64,000 nt of DNA from Ophiodon elongatus (Eukaryota; Chordata; Actinopteri; Perciformes; Hexagrammidae): positions 186,001 through 250,000 of the forward strand of contig JACSYO010000711.1 in NCBI GenBank assembly GCA_016806645.1. The letters run 5' to 3'. This document shows, in pieces, positions 57,096 to 64,000 of this stretch (within the stretch, counting starts at the first letter, position 1; each line of letters opens with the position of its first letter). The position numbers were made by a program, and so were the translations under genes. Below the pieces are notes generated by a model, which was given only the letters and a program-made list of their open reading frames with translations, did not search any database and was not told the DNA's origin.

Positions 57096-60000
57096 ACATG
57101 TTTGACATGCATGGATGCAAACTGCAACATGACTGGTGGTTGGAGGTATAAAACCACGAAGCGGTAATTCTAGTTTCAAGTCTATCTTAATACAATGCTC
57201 TGCTGTCATATGTACGATGATCGCTGTAATGAAGAAATACCTCCAAAGAGCAACGACACGAAGGGAAGTGAGGGACTAAATCAGAAATGCAGACATGAAT
57301 TCCAAATTCCAAACAGAAACTAATTCATTGCTTCAGCAGTTAGTTGTATTGAGTGTATATCTTCATGCTGGCGTCAGTTTGTGGGTTTATTGCTGGTCCT
57401 GCCAACAAGTCGGCATGCTACTGCTGTCAACGAGTAATTATAGACCTGACTTTTTTTTAATTAGACATTTGTTTCGTTTTTTCTCGAGCAAATAGGTTTT
57501 TGTCTGTCGCCATGGTGTTTTTTTTCCGTAGCCATCTTTGTTTTTGTCCATGACCATCTTGGTTTTTTACCGTTGTCGCCCTAAAGCATCCCTTGCTTTA
57601 TGGTCTGTTTGACTCTAAATGGACCATAATTTACTAAATGAACATCATGCTGTATTGAAGAAGACTTGAAACTAGAGATTGAGACCAGAAACTCATGTTT
57701 ACAATGTTTACTGAGGTGAGAAGGTGAGAACAAGTGAAAAATAGGGTCCTTTTTCTACAATCAGACTTCTTTTTGCAACAAGAGTGAAGAAAGTTTCAGG
57801 CACTTCTTCATTGACTTCACTTTTCAGACATTGTCTTTGAGAACTTAAAAAAAGCAGATTGAAGACAGTTTTGTAACTATTTTGTTCGCTGCTTCTACAT
57901 TTGTAGGAGTTTTACATTTGTGAGAAATAAGTCATAATTTTTTTGCAAGAAGCGTCCCCCACTAAAGCAAACAGAGCCGTAGCCAACCAAGTCACATGGT
58001 GAAGTATATGATTTGTTATTTCTGCTTCTCTTTTCAAGGTTCCTGTCTGTGTTTCTTTAACCTTTAACCACTCCAGGTGTGATGGTAGCTTACCTCTCCA
58101 AAAGTGTCTTTTTATCTATATTTCTCTTTTTCTTTTTGGATTTTTCTTTAGCTTTTCATTTCTTCTCCTTCTCTGTATTTGGTGTCCCAGTCCACAATCC
58201 CTCCTCCACTCATGTGTCAGTCATATACACACACACTGTATATGTTTCTGTTCATCTCTACAATGCTTATCCTTCTGTCTACACATGATGGCAGCTCTCT
58301 GTCATTGTTCAATGTGCTTTGCTTGGTGTGCCTCTTCTATTGGACATGTGAGAAAGCTGTTTAAGTTTGCCCTGTTGTTTGTGAGAGGATGTGCCTGTGG
58401 ATGTTGTTGTTTGTACACAAGACTTCACTCTGAACAGAAAGACGTCTCTTGGTCCACTTAGCCGTCAAGACCAAAGAATTGTGGTGTTGAATACACACTG
58501 GATTGTTGGCTTCAGTGCTCAATGATAGCACTTCAACACACTAATTTGATTGATGATAGGCTCCAAGATCAAATTTATTTACATTATGAGCTACTCTATA
58601 TGTATCTGAAAATTGAGAAAATTACATTAAAATACCTTCAAAACTAAGCGGTAAGTAAATAAAGAGAGACTATGACTGAATTGCGTCTGCGTCTCACAGC
58701 TGTAAAAGATGGGGGATCCAGTATAAATAGTAAAAAAGGTCAGGTCACTAAATGAAGTGGGTCTCACCCCGGTGTTACCTTGAATTCCTGAAGGAAACAT
58801 TGTTGTTCTCTCATGCCTCCACGGTGAACGCAGAATCCAAAAGCTGAAAAACATTCTTGATGAATTGAAGTAAATGGAGGCCGAGACTATATCAAAGCAT
58901 CAACATTACGGACTCTGACACAACTGGTGCGGTATAAACCAACTCTCACTCATCCAGTCCAATGCTCACTTCTTCCCAAACACATCTTTACTAAAACCTC
59001 GGTGTTGAAAGCACGTTGGACTCGTCTTGACTTGTCTGCACTCACATGGACGAGTAGTGCGTTTATGCAGAAGTGTTCAGTCATTCCTAAAAAATGGGTC
59101 GAGACCCAAAGGGGTCGCAGGAGATTCTTTCTGGATTGCCAAATAAATTAGCAGAATTTATTCTTTAATATTTATATCTGCAGTCCACTTTTGGGCCACA
59201 TGAGGCAGCCTGAATGTTCTTATTGTGCTGATAACTGTCGCCTACTCATTACATTGAATCTAATATGAAAGGCGAGCGGACATTGTAAAATAATAATTTT
59301 TGGTCTCATTTATAAAGTATTTAACATGTGTATATGTCTTTCACAAAACATTAATAAAACTAAATGTATAAAAATGTATATGTCTTTGAAATAGCTGCTT
59401 TGGCTCTTCAAGATAATGTAAGGGGATGTAGTGTTCATTTACACACAAAGTCGCTCTTCTCACGATTTACAGTTTTAGAACGTAAACGGATGTGTTGACA
59501 TTGTTTTGCCCCATTTACTTTAATTAATCCATCAAGACTTTCCTCCGGTTTTGGATTCTCCGTTCACAGTGGAGGAATTTGAGAAAAGCTTTCTTCAAGA
59601 ATTCAAGGTAACAGGTGGGGAGTAACTGATATACAGATGGTCATTTTGTGGGTGAAGTACCCATTTAATGTGGCAGGGCTGAGTACTTCTGCTGACTCAT
59701 CAGTCAGGCTCGGTATAGTTTGTGACTCGTTTCCTCACTGCTGTATATTTCCAACAGTTTACTGCTGTATCTACCAACTCCTACCTTTCCCATTATTTGA
59801 CACACAACGTTGTACCACAACTAATGAGCCATGTTTTGCTCATTCTGTGCCACTGGTCAGCAGGTATTTCCCACCGTTACCATGGAAACATGTCTCTTAA
59901 TTATCAGATAGGCTGGGTGGTAAGGTTTTTTTTGGCATTAAATCAGTCGATCTGACTCATTACACAGCAGTGAAAATACATGTTCAACCCCAGAAGTCAG

Positions 60001-60440
60001 AATCCTTGAACACTGGAGGGAAACTCAACCCTTATTACTTAAAAGCCCGTGTTGTCATCAGGCGGTGGGTAAGTGGACCAACAGGACAGCCTTTAATATT
60101 AATAATAATTTAATATTTAGTATTAGCTCGTCCCTCCACAGAAAAATGAATCTGTTCTCAGTTAGGCCTGGGCACATGGCAAAAGGAGCATAAATTTCCA
60201 AGGTGAGTGTTTGACTAATCCGATCAGGGGAAACCATCTTTATGCGCTCATTGATTTCAGGGCCTGGTGGCTGAGCTCGCTCAGAGTCAATGGGCAGAAT
60301 AAATGTGGGCCTCAGCACGCCGTCTGCTCCGGCGTGCCTAATGAAGTCTGGTTGTCGGCGAGCCTCGGCCCCCTTAACGCCGCCTTAATTTCACCGGCTC
60401 CGAAGGGCTCCATAGCTACAGCAGAGCTAAGGACAGGGAG

Positions 60441-60604
<164 letters not shown>

Positions 60605-61794
60605 CGACTGGAAACAGGACTAGTGCTGTGTTGTACAGTCGCATTAAGATTCGCACTGGTGATGTGTCTCTTTGTGCTCATGTGAGAGTGTATCCTTTCG
60701 ATTTGTGTGCACTGCATTGTGATATATGAGTATATAAATGTGTGTGTGTGTGTCACCTCACTGCACAGGCCGTCGTCTCTACTGTGATTTTCTCACTCGT
60801 TAATGGATAAGCAGATATTTGCCTGTTTTACTCTCTCTGTTTCTCCTTGTCTTCTTCCTCCTACTCCTTATTTTGCCCCTCTTGTTGTTTATTTTTTTTT
60901 TTTTTTCACTTTATCTTAAACCCCTCCATCATCATTGCACTCCGCCATCCAAATATCACAATCCAAAATGTCACCACTCAGATCAACGGGAAGGTTGGTT
61001 TTCTTCACTCTTTACCCTCCTTAAAGCCGAGGCCTGGCAGACTGGAGCCGTGCTGCGCCAGCGTCTCGCTGGGCGCCTCAGGCCCGTCCCGGCCCCTCTC
61101 TCAGGACCCCAACCCCCTCAGTGCAACCCCCTGCTGCCCCAACTAACCCCCGTCCCCCACCCACCACAATAAATGCTGCCTTGCACCACATCCCATATTG
61201 CTCAATGCAGCTTATTCCCCTGAAATTTTGTGAAATGGGCACGTCTTTAATGCCAGTGATGTGCTTTTTGCACAAAAGATGACATTTCCTCACCAAGAAA
61301 GAATTACATGAAGGATGTGACACTGAGATTGAATTGTAGAAAGTAGGTACTGTGTGAGGTGACATTTCTTCTTTTCTACTCTGCAAACGTTGCGAGGTGA
61401 GAGAAGTCATTTCCTCTTCATTTTCTACACCGATTCCGAACTTTAGTTTGCAATTGGGACAACAGCGTTATGGTGACTACACCTGTTATCCTCTCTTCAA
61501 TATATTTTCATTTGGATTCAAGTGCAGAAGATCAGTACATGGAAGTAGCCAAACCCATTTTGGCAGCAACAAAAACTTCTAGCTACTGATTCCTTGCATC
61601 CCTGAAAACATTGGTGCATAATTTGCATTACTTTGACAAATTTATCACATATTCCAAATCTAAACACATTTTTTTTTACCTGGAAAAAAAGCCAAACCTA
61701 ACTTTGGAGACACTGTAACCATTATATTTAAAAAATGATAACAGTTGAGTGTGGCTCATGTTTTCTCATCACCACCGGTTACATAAGCTGTTAG

Positions 61795-63275
61795 TCCCAT
61801 GAGTCGATAGTGACGTAAGTCGTTAGACACATAAGTCGTTAGTCACTCACTAGTGACGTAAGTCGTTAGACACATAAGTCGTTAGTCACTCACTAGTTAC
61901 ATAAGTCGTTAGTCACTCACTAGTTACATAAGTCGTTAGTCACCCACTAGTGACGTAAGTCGTTAGTCACCCACTAGTGACGTAAGTCGTTAGTCACCCA
62001 CTAGTGACGTAAGTCGTTAGTCACATAAGTCATTAGACACATACGTTGTTAGTCACTCACTAGTTACGTAAGTCGTTAGACACAAGTCGTTAGTCACTCA
62101 CTAGTTACGTAAGTCGTTAGACACCTAAGTTGTTAGTCACTCACTAGTGACGTAAGTCGTCAGACACATAAGTTGTTAGTCACTCACTAGTTACGTAAGT
62201 CGTTAGACACAAGTCGTTAGTCACTCACTAGTTACATAAGTCGTTAGACACATACGTTGTTAGTCACTCACTAGTTACGTAAGTCGTTAGACACAAGTCG
62301 TTAGTCACTCACTAGTTACATAAGTCGTTAGACACATAAGTCACTAGTCATGTGAATTGTTAGTCCTTTCAGTCGTTCGTCATTTAGTAGTCTCGTTAGT
62401 CACGTAAGTAATTAATTACTCACTAGTCACAGTCGTTAGTCACGTAAGTAATTAGTTACTCACTAGTCACAGTCGTTAGTCACGTAAGTAATTAGTTACT
62501 CACTAGTCACAGTCGTTAGTCACGTAAGTAATTAATTACTCACTAGTCACAGTCGTTAGTCACGTAAGTAATTAGTTACTCACTAGTCACAGTCGTTAGT
62601 CACGTAAGTAATTAGTTACTCACTAGTCACAGTCGTTAGTCACGTAAGTAATTAGTTACTCACTAGTCACAGTCGTTAGTCACGTAAGTAATTAGTTACT
62701 CACTAGTCACACAAGTTGTTAGTCACGTAAGTAATTAGTTACTCACTAGTCACACAAGTTGTTAGTCACGTAAGTCGTTAGACACATAAGTCGTTAGTTC
62801 AAAACCAACACTAGAGGTGACGTAGAGAGTCATAGTTAGGAGAACTGACCAAGTGGCGGTATTTGACATTAGGGCAACAATGTGTTGTACTTGAAGCCAT
62901 CTCACTAGTTACGTAAGTTGTTAGTCACTCACTAGTTACGTAAGTCGTTAGACACATAAGTCGTTAGACACTCTCTAGTTACGTAAGTCGTTAGACACAT
63001 AAGTTAGTCACTCACTAGTGACGTAAGTCGTTAAACACATACGTTGTTAGTCACTCACTAGTCACGTAAGTCGTTAGACACATAAGTCGTTAGTTCAAAA
63101 CCAACACTAGAGGTGACGTAGAGAGTCATAATTAGGAGAACTGACCAAGTGGCGGTATTTGACATTAGGGCAACAATGTGTTGTACTTGAAGCCATCTCA
63201 CTAGTTACGTAAGTTGTTAGTCACTCACTAGTTACGTAAGTCGTTAGACACATAACTTGTTAGTCACTCACTAGC
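61795..63275. repeat. Complex AT-rich satellite built from short GTTAGTCAC/ACGTAAGTC blocks
   Basis: About 1.5 kb is made of shuffled short blocks: GACGTAAGTCGTTAG, ACACATAAGTCGTTAG, TCACTCACTAG and TTACGTAAG. Within it, 62401-62720 is a regular 40-bp array (CACGTAAGTAATTAGTTACT then CACTAGTCACAGTCGTTAGT) of eight units. A 195-bp segment at 62765-62959 is repeated at 63061-63255 with a single visible mismatch and includes a copy of the R4 core. TGACGTAA occurs repeatedly. A short related stretch lies at 40261-40325. Confidence 0.93.
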
Positions 63276-64000
63276 CATGCCGAACTGATGCAAAGATGAA
63301 AGATGAAATAATTACAACCGGTGATCGCATCATCTGAGTCGTCCTTACAACGAGCAGGACGGATGTGTTCACCAGCCAGTTAGGGCCCGTGTATGTGCTG
63401 TTTCCACACAACTCACACCTTTCTTGATGAAGGAAAACAATATTTACATAATTCATGCCCACAACATACTCTGAGTTCAAAGTTTGTGCTCACTTCACAA
63501 TATGTCAGTCCCATGATGTCCTCTCCAGCATGCTGATTATGTTTTCATTGTCTCGGCTAATTCAAAGGCATGGCTCGTCCCGGCTCTCATCTGCTGTCTG
63601 ACCATCATTACGCTCAGCGGCAGCCTCTGAGCTCAAACTGCTTTTACCATGCTCTCCTCTTATCTCTGTCTCCTGGAATTCTAGACTTCAAGAGAACGAA
63701 ATAGCCTGAAACATGTTTACAGCCTTTTTCCAAGACTCTTACCGCCGGTTCATTAATAGGAGAGCATCGCGGAGCTCAGGAATTATACTACTGAGAGATT
63801 TTCAGCCCTCGCTGCCCTAGTTTGTGTTTGATATATGGGTTTGCAGACTTGTGATGCATCTTTTTTTTTTTCTTGTTTCTTTGTGGCTTTATGTCTGAGG
63901 TCAGAGAATGCATAGAGAAATGCTGCATGAGCGCAAGGGATCTTATATGTCATTTTAAATTTCACTAACACTACTCTTTCAGTAAAGGAAGTGCTTGGTT

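Noticed and set aside
58030..58090. Possible acceptor (pyrimidine tract then CCACTCCAG) that might precede a downstream exon
   Set aside because: The following sequence does not translate to the expected mini-exon B or Ig3 start and has no matching donor.
61797..62800. CRISPR-like spaced repeats
   Set aside because: Repeat blocks are directly adjacent and shuffled, with no unique spacers and no cas genes; this is a eukaryotic satellite.

Overview
The window is vertebrate nuclear DNA, most likely from a teleost fish. Short phase-compatible exons sit in kilobase-scale introns full of fish-type SINEs, hAT-like elements, a LINE remnant, very long (GT)n/(CA)n runs and large minisatellites. No operons, prokaryotic genes or CRISPR arrays are seen.

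The only confidently recognised gene is on the + strand: an internal piece of a type IIa (LAR-family) receptor protein tyrosine phosphatase, closest by eye to PTPRF/LAR, with PTPRD as the alternative. Four coding exons are visible: 2762-2903 (C-terminal half of Ig1), 45777-45965 (Ig1-Ig2 linker and N-terminal half of Ig2), an 18-nt microexon at 51171-51188 encoding GGTPIR (mini-exon A of the family), and 55967-56077 (C-terminal half of Ig2). Reading phases agree across all junctions (0/1, 1/1, 1/1, 1/1), so the microexon can be included or skipped without a frameshift. The start of the gene, the first half of Ig1, Ig3, the FN3 repeats, the membrane segment and the phosphatase domains lie outside the window.

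Layout: 1-2761 is upstream intron with a degraded SINE. 2904-45776 is a 42.9-kb intron holding five large GC-rich minisatellites (17, 41, 15, 41/14 and 34/32 bp units), a LINE reverse-transcriptase pseudogene, a MITE, tRNA-derived SINEs, a hAT-like element with a nested SINE, a RecQ-like transposon ORF remnant, and dinucleotide repeats. 45966-51170 contains a 1.1-kb hAT-like element. 51189-55966 begins with a pyrimidine/TCC tract just after the microexon and ends with a long (GT)n just before the next acceptor. 56078-64000 is intron with a 1.5-kb AT-rich complex minisatellite near its end.

I found no clearly new protein system. The points most worth follow-up are the microexon with its apparent splicing signals, the (GT)n next to the Ig2 exon acceptor, and the cluster of unrelated minisatellites within one gene. 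One minisatellite can be traced to an interspersed repeat that survives unexpanded elsewhere in the window.
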